NCBI GenBank assembly: GCA_022508265.1
Contig: JAFLVP010000004.1
Coordinates: 1-64,000 of the forward strand
Origin: Clostridiales bacterium
Lineage (GTDB): Bacteria > Bacillota > Clostridia > Christensenellales > Borkfalkiaceae
DNA length: 64,000 nt
Direction of reading: 5' to 3'
Each line of letters opens with the position of its first letter. Within the stretch, counting starts at the first letter, position 1. Below, piece by piece: positions 9,063 through 17,830 of this stretch. The position numbers were made by a program, and so were the translations under genes. Under the pieces are notes generated by a model. It made no database searches. It was not told the DNA's origin and worked only from the letters and a program-made list of their open reading frames with translations.

Positions 9063-10172
9063 CTATTCTTGTTTAGAACTCAAAATTTTATAGGAAATAC
9101 CGCCCGCAAGAGCCAAAACATTCAGAATGAGTATTGCTATGGGTGCGGCATGACTGAAAATAGATTCGTAAGCAATCTTTTCAAACTCTGAAGCCGCGCC
9201 GATGGCGCAAATTAAATTTGCCATAGAGAATAAGAGAGAAACAGCCGTAAAAACGGGGAGCATTTTTCCATTTCCGTCACCGCAAGCGGCGTTCAAAAAT
9301 TGTAAAAGGGCGATTACGGACAGTATTGTTATTGCTGCCTGTGATATGTAGCCCGCTATGCAGAGTGAAGCAATTGTGGAGCAATCTACCGACGGCATAG
9401 TCGCCAAAGCAATATTCAAGTATATCTTTGGCATAGCAAAATATCCCCAATACACCGTAGTCCAGTTTGACGTACCCTTTGCGACGGGGTTCGCTGACAG
9501 AGCTATCACTGCTACCGTAAGCGCCGCAACAACAAGCACAATTACGGAAGAGGCCGATTTTTTCATGTTTTTATATTTGTGCAAATTGCAGACAAAGCGG
9601 CAACAATAATATCCGCCGAGCGCAATTCCGCCCAATATCAGTCCCGCAAGCGTTGCACCGCTGAATTTGACTGCGCCAACGGTTCTGTCCGAAAACTTTT
9701 CTGCAACATTGTGAATTGCAAGGAACAAAGTTGCACACAACGCAAACGAGAGATAGGTTGCGGCTGCAAACGTTGCAAGCTTGGTGTTTTCCCGCTTTTT
9801 TAAAAATTTCTTATATCCTTCCAATGCCGTAAGTACGGCAAACGTTATGGTGCTCAATATTGCACCTGCCGCCACTACAGTGCCGGCAATGTTGGGCATA
9901 TAGTATATGATTTTATCGTAGTTGTTTTTCCACTCGCCGGATAAGCCATTATACGCGTCGCCGAAGTAATGGTAAATCATAGCAGACGCCGACCCCATTA
10001 TCCCGGTCCCGTTTACTTCTATCAGGAAAGTAAATATCAACCCCGCTAATGCGGCGAAGCATACAAGAATAAGCCCCGTTAACTCTGCAACCCTTTTAAC
10101 TTTATCTGCTCCGCCCGCGTTAAGCTGTGTTGAGTTATCTTGACTTTCCTGTTCGTAATTTTTGTTATCCAT
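9063..10172 (-). CDS. Unknown polytopic membrane protein
   Basis: I do not recognise this 369-residue protein. It has a polar N-terminus of about 28 residues rich in Asn, Gln and Glu, then about eight or nine hydrophobic segments. There is one long loop after the first segment (residues about 58-90) that should lie outside the cell. No transporter signature or catalytic motif was found. It lies 66 bases downstream of uxaC on the same strand and ends at a hairpin terminator, so it may be the last gene of the uronate transcript. A role in uronate metabolism is only suggested by this position. Confidence 0.65.
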   Translation of the reverse strand: MDNKNYEQESQDNSTQLNAGGADKVKRVAELTGLILVCFAALAGLIFTFLIEVNGTGIMGSASAMIYHYFGDAYNGLSGEWKNNYDKIIYYMPNIAGTVVAAGAILSTITFAVLTALEGYKKFLKKRENTKLATFAAATYLSFALCATLFLAIHNVAEKFSDRTVGAVKFSGATLAGLILGGIALGGYYCCRFVCNLHKYKNMKKSASSVIVLVVAALTVAVIALSANPVAKGTSNWTTVYWGYFAMPKIYLNIALATMPSVDCSTIASLCIAGYISQAAITILSVIALLQFLNAACGDGNGKMLPVFTAVSLLFSMANLICAIGAASEFEKIAYESIFSHAAPIAILILNVLALAGGISYKILSSKQE

Positions 10173-10191
10173 ATTTTCTCTCTATTAACAT

Positions 10192-10219
10192 ATCTTACCC
10201 TTATTTTTTAGGGGAAGAT
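10192..10219 (-). terminator. Weak hairpin after uxaC
   Basis: ATCTTACCC and GGGGAAGAT form a 9-pair stem with one A-G mismatch and a T-rich 10-base loop. There is no good T tail on the minus strand, so it may only slow or protect the transcript between uxaC and the next gene. Confidence 0.35.
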
Positions 10220-10238
10220 AGTTGTTTTTAATCTTAAC

Positions 10239-11657
10239 TTATTTATCAAAACCGAAGTATTCGGCGGCGTTGTTGTAGCAGATATCCTCTACAATCTTGC
10301 CGAGCGTTTCAACTTCCTCCGCGGGGTACTGTCCGCTTTCAACCAATCTTCCGAGCATCTGGCAGAGTATTCTTCTGTAATACTCGTGTCGGGGATATGC
10401 GAGGAAGGAACGGCTGTCCGTGAGCATACCTACGGACTGAGCAACAAGCCCTACCTGCATTAAGGTTTCGAGGTTCTGACGCATACCGTCCTGCTGATCG
10501 AGGAACCACCACGCCGTGCCGACCTGTACTCTGCCCTTTACTCCCTCCTTCTGGAAGCAGCCCGCAAGCACCGTGAGCGCATAGTTGTCGCGGGGATTGA
10601 GACAGTACAAAATGGTTTTGGGAAGGTTGCCGTCGCTGTCAATCTCGCCGAGAAGCGCCGAGAGCTTTTCCATATACACGGCGTCCTCGATTGCGTCGTA
10701 GCCCGTGTCGGGACCTATCTTTTTGAGCATGCTCTTGGAGTTGTTGCGAAGAGCGCCGATATGATACTGCTGAACCCAGCCGTATTTTGCGTACTCTTTT
10801 GCAAGGTAAACGAGAATATAGCCCTTGTACTTATCCTGCTCCTCGTCCGAAACGTGTTCGCCTTTCATACCCTTCAAGAATACGGCGTTGGCCTCTTCGT
10901 AGGTTGCGGGCGCGTAGTGAACCACGTCCAACGCGTGGTCGGAGAGCTTGCTGCCCATCTGGTCGAAGAATTTAATCCTGTCGGAGAGTGCATCGCACAG
11001 ATCCTTTAAGCTCTTGATGGGTTTGCCGACTACGCCTGCAAGCTGATTTACCCAATCCTTGAACCACGAGAGTTCTACGTTTATAGCCTTGTCGGGACGG
11101 AACGCGGGGCGGACGCGAACCTTAAGCGTCTTGTCCTCGTTCATCTTCTTGTGCCACTCGAGCGAGTCTACGGGGTCGTCCGTGGTGCAGACCGTCTTTA
11201 CGTTGAATTTATACATCATCTCGCGCGCGGTCAGCGTTTCGAGTACCTTGTTCGCCTTTTTCCAAATGCTTTCGGCATTTTTCTTGTTGATAACCTCTTC
11301 GATGCCGAAGTATCTGCGCATTTCGAGGTGCGACCAATGATAGAGAGGGTTGCCGACAAAATAGGGCATAGACTCTACGAACTGCATATATTTTTTGTAG
11401 TCGTCGTCTGGACCCGAAATTGAGTCCTCCTCATATCCGCGTGCGCGGAGAGCGCGCCACTTGTAGTGGTCGCCGTATCTGTCGCCCGCGCCCAGCCAGA
11501 CCTCGGCAAGGTTGCGGAATTTTTTATCTTCGTAGATTTCCCTGGGCTGAAGGTGGCAGTGATAGTCGATAATGGGCATATGCTCCGCGTGTTCGTGGTA
11601 GAGCTTTTTAGCCGTTTCGGTATCCAAAAGGAAATCTTTATCCATAAACTTTTGCAT
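10239..11657 (-). CDS. uxaC: Uronate isomerase
   Basis: The enzyme interconverts D-galacturonate and tagaturonate, and D-glucuronate and fructuronate, the first step of the Ashwell pathway in the cytoplasm. The 472-residue length is normal for UxaC. The amidohydrolase-like metal motif IDYHCHL is at residues 29-35 and the family blocks NPLYHWSHLEMRRYFG and TDDPVDSLEWH follow. The start overlaps the stop of uxaA by one base (TAATG), a sign of translational coupling, and a GGGGG site lies 12 bases upstream. With uxaB and uxaA before it, this gene completes the isomerase-reductase-dehydratase set for pectin-derived galacturonate. Confidence 0.97.
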   Translation of the reverse strand: MQKFMDKDFLLDTETAKKLYHEHAEHMPIIDYHCHLQPREIYEDKKFRNLAEVWLGAGDRYGDHYKWRALRARGYEEDSISGPDDDYKKYMQFVESMPYFVGNPLYHWSHLEMRRYFGIEEVINKKNAESIWKKANKVLETLTAREMMYKFNVKTVCTTDDPVDSLEWHKKMNEDKTLKVRVRPAFRPDKAINVELSWFKDWVNQLAGVVGKPIKSLKDLCDALSDRIKFFDQMGSKLSDHALDVVHYAPATYEEANAVFLKGMKGEHVSDEEQDKYKGYILVYLAKEYAKYGWVQQYHIGALRNNSKSMLKKIGPDTGYDAIEDAVYMEKLSALLGEIDSDGNLPKTILYCLNPRDNYALTVLAGCFQKEGVKGRVQVGTAWWFLDQQDGMRQNLETLMQVGLVAQSVGMLTDSRSFLAYPRHEYYRRILCQMLGRLVESGQYPAEEVETLGKIVEDICYNNAAEYFGFDK

Positions 11658-13129
11658 TATAAAGTTACCCCCGTTTTGAAAATTGCAATTTCTTTGGTGT
11701 GGTTAATTTCGTTTTTCGTGAGCTTGCCGTTCGCCGTTTCGACGATTAAATCTATGAGCTTTTCAAGCTGAGTCTTGAAGTCGCTCTCCAAGACCGCGCC
11801 CGCGTTGAAGTCTATCCAATTAGCCTTGTTCTTTGCAAGGTCGGAATTGGTTGCTATCTTTATGGTGGGAACGAATCCGCCGAAGGGCGTTCCTCTGCCC
11901 GTGGTAAACAATACAAGATGACAGCCTGCCGCCGCGATGTTGGTTACGGCGCACATATCGTTGCCGGGACCGTTCAAAAGGTTTAAACCCTTGTTAGTTA
12001 CAAAGCCGTCGTCAAAGACAACGTCCTCTACGGGGCCCGCGCCCGATTTTTGGGTACAGCCGAGCGACTTGTCCTCGAGCGTGGTTATACCGCCCGCCTT
12101 GTTGCCGGGCGAGGGGTTTTCGTAGACCGTCTGCCCGTTTCTGCGGAAGTAGTCCTTGAAGTCGTTTATGAGCTTTACGACCTTTTCAAAGGTCTTTTCG
12201 TCATTGGCTCTGTTCATTAAAAGCTGTTCGGCGCCGAACATTTCGGGAACTTCGGAAAGCACGGTCGTGCCGCCTGCCGACACGATATAGTCGCTGAATA
12301 AGCCTACGAGCGGGTTTGCGGTTATGCCCGAAAGTCCGTCCGAGCCGCCGCACTTCAAGCCGACTTTGAGGCAGGAAATATCCTTTTCCACCCTCTTGTC
12401 GTGCTTTATAACTTCGGCAATTTGCTTTAAAAGCTCTACACCCGTGGAGATTTCGTCCTCTACTTCCTGACAGACGAGGAACTTGACCCTGCTTTCGTCG
12501 ACTTTTCCGAGTCCTTCCTTGAAAGACGACATCTGATTGTTTTCACAGCCCAAGCCGAGCACTAAAACGCCGCCCGCGTTGGGGTGCTTGACCATTTTCT
12601 GCAAAATGAGCTTTGTTCTCTCGTGGTCGTCGCCGAGCTGTGAACAGCCGTAGGGGTGGGTGTAAGTGAACACACCGTCAAAGCCCTTTTCGCCGTACTT
12701 TTCCTTGAAAGTGTCGACGATTAGCTTTGCCTGACCGTTTACACAGCCCACGGTGGGAATTATCCAAAGCTCGTTTCTTATGCCCACGTCGCCGTTTGCG
12801 CGCTCGTAAACCTTAACCTTGCGGTTTTTGACAGCGGGCAGGTCGGTGGGAATTTTATTGTAGGTGTATTCGAGATTTTCCGAAAGATTGGTATGCACAT
12901 TGTGCGTATGCACGTGCGCGCCTACGGGGATATCCTGCGTTGCGCAGGCGATGGGGCTACCGTATTTTATTATGTTTTCCCCTTTCTTTATTGCGCGGAG
13001 GGTGAATTTATGCCCTTTAGTTATATCCTCTGCAAGCATCACGCCCTCGTGCGTTTCCCCTTTTTTGAGGTCGCAAAGGGCAACGGCTACGTTATCGAGC
13101 GGATTTATAATTATAGTCTTTTTAAGCAT
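11657..13129 (-). CDS. uxaA: Altronate dehydratase
   Basis: This enzyme dehydrates D-altronate to 2-keto-3-deoxygluconate. The 490-residue protein has the two known parts fused: an N-terminal SAF-like domain (residues about 5-85, with ITKGHKFTLRAIKKGE) and the larger catalytic domain starting at GDVGIRNELWIIPTVGCVN. Conserved blocks such as VLGLGCENNQ and LKCGGSDGLSGITANP are present; these cysteines may bind the iron the family needs. The gene overlaps the end of uxaB by 8 bases and the start of uxaC by one base, so the three should be translated as a unit. Confidence 0.97.
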   Translation of the reverse strand: MLKKTIIINPLDNVAVALCDLKKGETHEGVMLAEDITKGHKFTLRAIKKGENIIKYGSPIACATQDIPVGAHVHTHNVHTNLSENLEYTYNKIPTDLPAVKNRKVKVYERANGDVGIRNELWIIPTVGCVNGQAKLIVDTFKEKYGEKGFDGVFTYTHPYGCSQLGDDHERTKLILQKMVKHPNAGGVLVLGLGCENNQMSSFKEGLGKVDESRVKFLVCQEVEDEISTGVELLKQIAEVIKHDKRVEKDISCLKVGLKCGGSDGLSGITANPLVGLFSDYIVSAGGTTVLSEVPEMFGAEQLLMNRANDEKTFEKVVKLINDFKDYFRRNGQTVYENPSPGNKAGGITTLEDKSLGCTQKSGAGPVEDVVFDDGFVTNKGLNLLNGPGNDMCAVTNIAAAGCHLVLFTTGRGTPFGGFVPTIKIATNSDLAKNKANWIDFNAGAVLESDFKTQLEKLIDLIVETANGKLTKNEINHTKEIAIFKTGVTL

Positions 13130-14576
13130 TTACGAAATCCTCTACCGCCTTTTTCATACCTTTCTTTTCTATGTCGCAAAGGTATCCCGCAACCGTATCG
13201 GTAATATCGGGGTGGAGCTTGTTGAGGTCATTGCCCCAAGCGCCTTCCCAAGCGAGCGCCTTCTCGGCGAGCTTGTGGCAGTCACCGTCGAACTCCGCCC
13301 AAAGCTTTTTCCAATAATTGAGATATTCGGGGTCGTCGTTGAGCGCGATATCCTCGTTCCCCCTCTTGCCCTTGTGGAATTCGACGATAGCCGCGAACGA
13401 GAACAAAAGGTGCGCAGGCAACTTGCCCGTAATGCGGATATAGTCTTCGAGCGTGGGCAGAAGCCTCGTTCTGAACTTGGTCGTGGAGTTGAGCGCAATG
13501 GACATAAGCTCGTGGCGGATGAAGGGGTTCTGATACCTTTCTATTACGCTGTTTGCAAACGCCGTCATCTCGTCCTGCGGAAGCGCAATCGTGGGGTTGA
13601 CCTCTTCGAACACAAAGTCGCGCACGTACTTGCCGATAACGGGGTCGTTTACAGATTCGCCGACCGTGTCTATACCGCAAAGATACGCAACGGGAACGAG
13701 CGCGGTGTGCGAGCCGTTTAAGATTTTGACCTTTCTCTGTTTGTAGGGCTTGATGTCGTCGGCAAAGATGACGTTGAGCCCCGTGCTGTCCGCGGGGAAC
13801 ACTTTCTGAATATGAGGCTCCTTTTTGAGAACCCAAAGGTGGAAAATTTCACCCTTTACGACGTTGTTGTCGATATAGCCCGTTTCTTTCTGAATTTCAT
13901 CTATCTCGCTTTTCGGATAGCCGGGAACAATTCTGTCTACAAGTGTAGATGTGAAATGGTTGGCAGTCTTTATCCACTCTATAAACTTTTCGTCCATCTT
14001 GTTTATTTTAGCGAGCTCCAAAAGGCACTTGTAGAGCTCGTCGCCGTTGTTGTCTATGAGCTCGCAGGGGATAATTGCAAGACCCTTTGTTTTATCGCCC
14101 TTGAAGTAGTCGTAGCGCCTCTTTAAGAGCGCCAAAAGTTTGCCGGGATAGCTTTTAGGGCAAACCGTGAAATCCGTGTCCGTGGCATCGAGAGCAATCC
14201 CCGCCTCCGTGGTGTTGGAAATGATAATCTCCAAGTCCTCGCTCTCGCCGTACTTTAAATATCTTTCGTATTCCTCGAAGGGATTGAGGCAGTCGGCAAT
14301 TACGTCTATAATTCGGCTTGATTTAACCTTTTGACCCTTGTCGATACCCTCAAGGCGCAGAGTGTAGAGCCCGTCCTGCTTTTTCAGGTCGGCGACTCTG
14401 CCGAAAGGCATGGGCTGAACTACGGCAACGCCCGCCTCTATTGCGCCCTTGTCGTTCAAATCCTGAATTATCCACTCTACGAACGCTCTTAAAAAGTTGC
14501 CCTCGCCGAACTGAAGAATTTTAATCTTTCTTTGGGGCACGCTCTTTTTTAAAATGCTTTTATTCAATACCTGCAT
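13122..14576 (-). CDS. uxaB: Tagaturonate reductase
   Basis: The product reduces tagaturonate to D-altronate with NADH. The 484 residues belong to the mannitol dehydrogenase family: an N-terminal nucleotide-binding domain with QFGEGNFLRAFVEW near residue 22, and the signature KVKILNGSHTALVP near residue 278, in which the Lys, Asn and His are catalytic in this family. UxuB-type fructuronate reductases are related, but the neighbours uxaA and uxaC and the sequence favour tagaturonate. An AGGAG site lies 8 bases before the ATG. A strong hairpin lies between this gene and the ATPase gene upstream, which could set a lower or separate expression level. Confidence 0.95.
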   Translation of the reverse strand: MQVLNKSILKKSVPQRKIKILQFGEGNFLRAFVEWIIQDLNDKGAIEAGVAVVQPMPFGRVADLKKQDGLYTLRLEGIDKGQKVKSSRIIDVIADCLNPFEEYERYLKYGESEDLEIIISNTTEAGIALDATDTDFTVCPKSYPGKLLALLKRRYDYFKGDKTKGLAIIPCELIDNNGDELYKCLLELAKINKMDEKFIEWIKTANHFTSTLVDRIVPGYPKSEIDEIQKETGYIDNNVVKGEIFHLWVLKKEPHIQKVFPADSTGLNVIFADDIKPYKQRKVKILNGSHTALVPVAYLCGIDTVGESVNDPVIGKYVRDFVFEEVNPTIALPQDEMTAFANSVIERYQNPFIRHELMSIALNSTTKFRTRLLPTLEDYIRITGKLPAHLLFSFAAIVEFHKGKRGNEDIALNDDPEYLNYWKKLWAEFDGDCHKLAEKALAWEGAWGNDLNKLHPDITDTVAGYLCDIEKKGMKKAVEDFVNA

Positions 14577-14604
14577 GGTCTGATCTCCTGTCTTTAATCA
14601 TTTA

Positions 14605-14633
14605 GGCGGGCGGCGTCATCAGCGCCGCCCGCC
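14605..14633 (-). terminator. Strong hairpin between the ABC ATPase gene and uxaB
   Basis: GGCGGGCGGCG pairs with CGCCGCCCGCC over a 7-base loop. The minus-strand tail (TAAATGATTAAAG) is poor in T, so it may be a partial terminator or a stabilising hairpin at an intergenic processing site. Confidence 0.6.
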
Positions 14634-14657
14634 GTAAAGTATTAGCATCTGTTTATA

Positions 14658-15776
14658 TCAGTGTCTTTCTATGCCGCTTTCGATAACCTCTTCGGTCTCT
14701 GCATCGAAGAGATAAGCAGCCTTATGGGGAATAACGAATTTGAATTCCGCGCCCATTTCGGGGGTATGGTGAGGATTGACTTTGAGTATTACGTTTACGT
14801 TGCCTACGTTTGCGTATACGTTCGTGGTGTCGCCGAGAAGCTCGGTTAAATCAACTTTGGAAGAAATTACGTAGCCCTCTTCCTTTGCCGTACCCTTCTT
14901 CTCTGCGCCGTAAACGCCGATGGATTCGGGTCTGAACGCAAATACGACTTTCTTGCCCTCGAGCGCCTTGGCGTCTTTGACGATAGGGCTAATATCGAGG
15001 TCGAGAGTTTCGGTCTTGAAATGGCAGTTTTCAACCGTGCCACGGATAAAGTTCATGGGAGGCTCGCCTATGAAGCCCGCAACGAACAGGTTCTTGGGAT
15101 AGAAGTACAGCTCGTAGGGGGTGCCTATCTGCTGAACGTAGCCGCCCGATCTCATAACGACTATTCTGTCCGACATGGTCATAGCCTCGGTCTGGTCGTG
15201 GGTTACATATATGGTGGTTGCACCCACCGAACGGTGAATCTGCTTGATTTCAGAACGCATGGTAACACGCTGTTTTGCGTCGAGGTTGGATAAAGGTTCG
15301 TCCATAAGGAAGATGGAAACCTTTCTGATAAGCGCACGGCCTACCGCAACACGCTGACACTGACCGCCCGAGAGCTGGCGGGGGAATCTTTCAAGATAAT
15401 CGGTTAAACCGAGAATTTTAGCAGTTGCCGCAACCCTCTCGTCTATGATGTCCGCATCGATACCTTCGAGCGTGAGTCCGAAGCCGAGATTTTCGGCAAC
15501 CGTAAGGTGGGGATAGAGTGCGTAGGACTGGAATACCATTGCAATTCCTCTGTCGCGCGACGACATCTGATTTGCAAGCTTTCCGTCGATGTAGAACTCG
15601 CCCGCGGTGATGTCTTCAAGTCCCGCAATCATACGGAGGGTCGTTGATTTGCCGCAGCCCGAATCGCCGACAAGGCAGATAAATTCGCCGTGCTTGATTT
15701 CCATATTGAAATCGTGTACGGCATGGTATCCGTTGGGATAAACCTTGTTTACGTCTTTAAATAAAAGTTGTGCCAT
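14658..15776 (-). CDS. msmX: Sugar ABC transporter ATPase, MsmX/UgpC type
   Basis: This 372-residue ATPase powers CUT1-type carbohydrate importers. It shows Walker A (GDSGCGKST, residues 38-46), the Q-loop (FQSYALYPHLTV), signature motif LSGGQ, Walker B (IFLMDEPLSNLD) and switch His (VTHDQTEAMT). The C-terminal 130 residues form the OB-fold regulatory domain typical of MsmX, UgpC and MalK. In Firmicutes one such ATPase often serves many importers, so it is the likely partner of the LplB-type permease at 1-802. The gene sits between kduI and uxaB inside the uronate block. A GAGGT site lies 12 bases before the ATG. Confidence 0.93.
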   Translation of the reverse strand: MAQLLFKDVNKVYPNGYHAVHDFNMEIKHGEFICLVGDSGCGKSTTLRMIAGLEDITAGEFYIDGKLANQMSSRDRGIAMVFQSYALYPHLTVAENLGFGLTLEGIDADIIDERVAATAKILGLTDYLERFPRQLSGGQCQRVAVGRALIRKVSIFLMDEPLSNLDAKQRVTMRSEIKQIHRSVGATTIYVTHDQTEAMTMSDRIVVMRSGGYVQQIGTPYELYFYPKNLFVAGFIGEPPMNFIRGTVENCHFKTETLDLDISPIVKDAKALEGKKVVFAFRPESIGVYGAEKKGTAKEEGYVISSKVDLTELLGDTTNVYANVGNVNVILKVNPHHTPEMGAEFKFVIPHKAAYLFDAETEEVIESGIERH

Positions 15777-15871
15777 TTTAATTTTTACCTCATTTATTAT
15801 TTTTTTCTTGTATTTTTCAACGGGTGCGGTTGGAATTTAATATCCGTACCCCCCTATCATTGTCATTATTT

Positions 15872-15957
15872 ATAAATTGTGAAGTTGCAAGCAAGATGTA
15901 AACAACCCGAAAAAAGCGGAGCTTAACGATCTATTGCGTAGCAAATGCACAATTTAT
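15872..15957. repeat. Copy C of the intergenic repeat inside an inverted repeat
   Basis: ATAAATTGTG (15872-15881) is perfectly inverted as CACAATTTAT (15948-15957), the second arm overlapping the kduI stop. Between the arms, 15905-15938 matches 30 of 34 bases of 19035-19068 in repeat copy B. The structure lies in the gap between kduI and the ATPase gene. Confidence 0.6.
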
Positions 15958-16823
15958 TTCAAGTCTTTGGTTTTGATATTGTCCATATCGTCGTAAGCCT
16001 GATTTTCGCCGCACATACCCCAAATGAAAGTGTAGTTGTGCGTGCCTATGCCCGTATGAATTGACCAGCTGGGCGAGATAACCGCCTGCTCGTTGTGCAT
16101 TATGATGTGGCGGGTTTCGTCGGGCTTGCCCATAAGGTGGATAACCGCCTCCTCTTCGGGAACTTCGAAGTACATATATACTTCCATTCTTCTCTCGTGA
16201 GTGTGGCTGGGAAGAGTATTCCAACCGCTGCCCTCGGCAAGCTCGGTCATACCCATGGCAAGCTGACAGCTTTCGCACACGTCGCCGATAATGAACTGAT
16301 TTATGGTGCGCTTATTCATACCCGCCTCGGTGCCGAGATGACGCTGAACGCAGTACCTCGTACCCTCGGGTGCGGGTACGCCTTCCACGGGTTTTACTAT
16401 CTTAACCGTGGGATAGCTCTTGTGCGCGGGGCTGGAGTTTACGTAGAATTTAGCGGGGCATTTGGGGTCTTTGGAAGAGAATTCAACTTCCTTGGTGCCC
16501 ATACCTACGTACAAGCCCTCTTTGTGACCTATTTCGTATTTCTTGCCGTCCAGGGTAACTACGCCCGCTCCGCCGATATTTATCATGCCGAGCTCTCTCC
16601 TTTCAAGGAAGTATGCGGTTGCAAGCTCTTTGAAGGTACCGAGCGACAGAGTCTTTTTAACGGGCTTTACGCCGCCCGCGATAATTCTGTCCTGATGCGA
16701 ATAGGTCAAAAGAATTTCGTCGTCTTCAAAAAGTTTTTCAATCAGATATTTTTCCCTCAATTCCTTTGTGTCGTAATGCTTGGAATCGTCGGGATGATTT
16801 GCATAGCGAATATCGAATTTCAT
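15954..16823 (-). CDS. kduI: 5-keto-4-deoxyuronate isomerase
   Basis: KduI converts 5-keto-4-deoxyuronate, the product of unsaturated galacturonide cleavage, to 2,5-diketo-3-deoxygluconate. The 289-residue cupin-like protein matches the E. coli enzyme throughout (YFLERRELG, INIGGAG, HNEQAVISPSWSIH). The zinc ligands fall at His207, His209, Glu214 and His256, each 11 residues later than in E. coli. An in-frame ATG at 16841 is possible, but the GGGAGG site lies inside that extension and fits the ATG at 16823. The start overlaps the stop of the upstream isomerase-like gene (TAATG). The next enzyme, KduD, is not in this window. Confidence 0.95.
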   Translation of the reverse strand: MKFDIRYANHPDDSKHYDTKELREKYLIEKLFEDDEILLTYSHQDRIIAGGVKPVKKTLSLGTFKELATAYFLERRELGMINIGGAGVVTLDGKKYEIGHKEGLYVGMGTKEVEFSSKDPKCPAKFYVNSSPAHKSYPTVKIVKPVEGVPAPEGTRYCVQRHLGTEAGMNKRTINQFIIGDVCESCQLAMGMTELAEGSGWNTLPSHTHERRMEVYMYFEVPEEEAVIHLMGKPDETRHIIMHNEQAVISPSWSIHTGIGTHNYTFIWGMCGENQAYDDMDNIKTKDLK

Positions 16824-17665
16824 TATAAAATGTCCTCCCATTTATTTTGAATGAACTGCATACAAGGTTCTATATCCGCGCCCGTAGTACCCTCGAGCAC
16901 GATGTATGCGTCTTTGTCGTACGACTTAATCTTTTTGAGAATTTTGTCGAAATCGAACATGCCTTTGCCGGGTGCGACCTGTTTTAATTTCCCATCTTCG
17001 AACACGCAGTCCTTTATGTGGAAAAGGTGTATATTTCTGTCGAAGGTCCTTAAGCCCTCGTCGAAAATTTCGAGATAGTTTTTGTAGTTGGACGCGTCCA
17101 GATAGTTGTAAATATCGAAGATTACCTTGATATTGTCGGCATTGATTGCTTTTATAGCTTTGTTAAGCGTTGCAACGTCGTAGCAGACGTGACCCGCCGC
17201 GCCCTCCATTCCGACATAGGCTCCTACGCTCTTTGCGTAATCGGCAAGCTCCGAAAAGGTTTCGATTACCGTATTTAGAGCCTCGGGGGTGCGGTTCAAG
17301 GGGTTGTACGTCCACTTGTCGTCGTTGAAGCTACCCGTCTCCGAGCCGACTATGTTACAGCCTAAATTTTTGCTGTATTTGAGATAGTCCTTAAATATCT
17401 GCTTGCAATTTGCTACCTTTTGCTTGTCGGAGTGAACGGGATTAAAGTACGCGCCGATTAAAGGCACTTCTATCCCCGCCTCCTTTAGCGCGGCGCCGAT
17501 AACTTTGGAATTTTCGTCGTTCAATGCGTTCGGAGCATACTTTATTTCTTCAAGAAATTTGTACGCAACGAGCTGAACGGCGGAAATTCCCGAGGCTTTA
17601 CATTTATCTATTGCGGGCTGTAAACCCTTTACGCCCAAATCGTGAGTTCTGAAAGCTACTTTCAT
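16823..17665 (-). CDS. Sugar phosphate isomerase/epimerase-like protein
   Basis: The 280-residue product belongs to the xylose-isomerase-like TIM barrel family (AP endonuclease 2 group), which includes sugar isomerases and epimerases. Metal-binding features visible are MEGAAGH, FDIYNYLD, HLFHIKD and VLEGTTG near the end. The substrate cannot be told from sequence. Its place directly before kduI, with a one-base TAATG overlap, points to a uronate or keto-sugar step. The frame stays open 39 codons further upstream and would add a false hydrophobic N-terminus; this part is the intergenic repeat (copy A), and the GGTGGG site at 17670-17675 supports the ATG at 17665. Confidence 0.85.
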   Translation of the reverse strand: MKVAFRTHDLGVKGLQPAIDKCKASGISAVQLVAYKFLEEIKYAPNALNDENSKVIGAALKEAGIEVPLIGAYFNPVHSDKQKVANCKQIFKDYLKYSKNLGCNIVGSETGSFNDDKWTYNPLNRTPEALNTVIETFSELADYAKSVGAYVGMEGAAGHVCYDVATLNKAIKAINADNIKVIFDIYNYLDASNYKNYLEIFDEGLRTFDRNIHLFHIKDCVFEDGKLKQVAPGKGMFDFDKILKKIKSYDKDAYIVLEGTTGADIEPCMQFIQNKWEDIL

Positions 17666-17700
17666 TATTCCCACCTTATTCTTAATTCTTGTTATTACAC

Positions 17701-17823
17701 ACTTTCTATAAGCGAGCAAGACAAGAAGTGCGAGGAAAACCCAAAGGAGTTTACTTAAAGGTAAATGACTGAGGGTTGCCACAGCACGACACCGTATTGC
17801 GACGCTTAGAGGAAGTGGCAGAG
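17701..17823. repeat. Copy A of the intergenic repeat
   Basis: Two blocks match copy B (18967-19090). The core at 17746-17769 is identical in 23 of 24 bases to 19013-19036 and contains inverted TTTAC and GTAAA arms. The end block 17795-17820 matches 19062-19087 in 22 of 26 bases. The part between is diverged. It fills the gap between kdgK and the isomerase gene. Confidence 0.7.
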
Positions 17824-17830
17824 AATTAAT

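Noticed and set aside
16095..16850. Open frame of 251 codons on the plus strand
   Set aside because: It covers kduI in reverse and has no own promoter or ribosome site.
17666..17782. N-terminal hydrophobic extension of the isomerase-like protein
   Set aside because: The DNA is repeat copy A, found also before kdgK; GGTGGG and the family start support the ATG at 17665.
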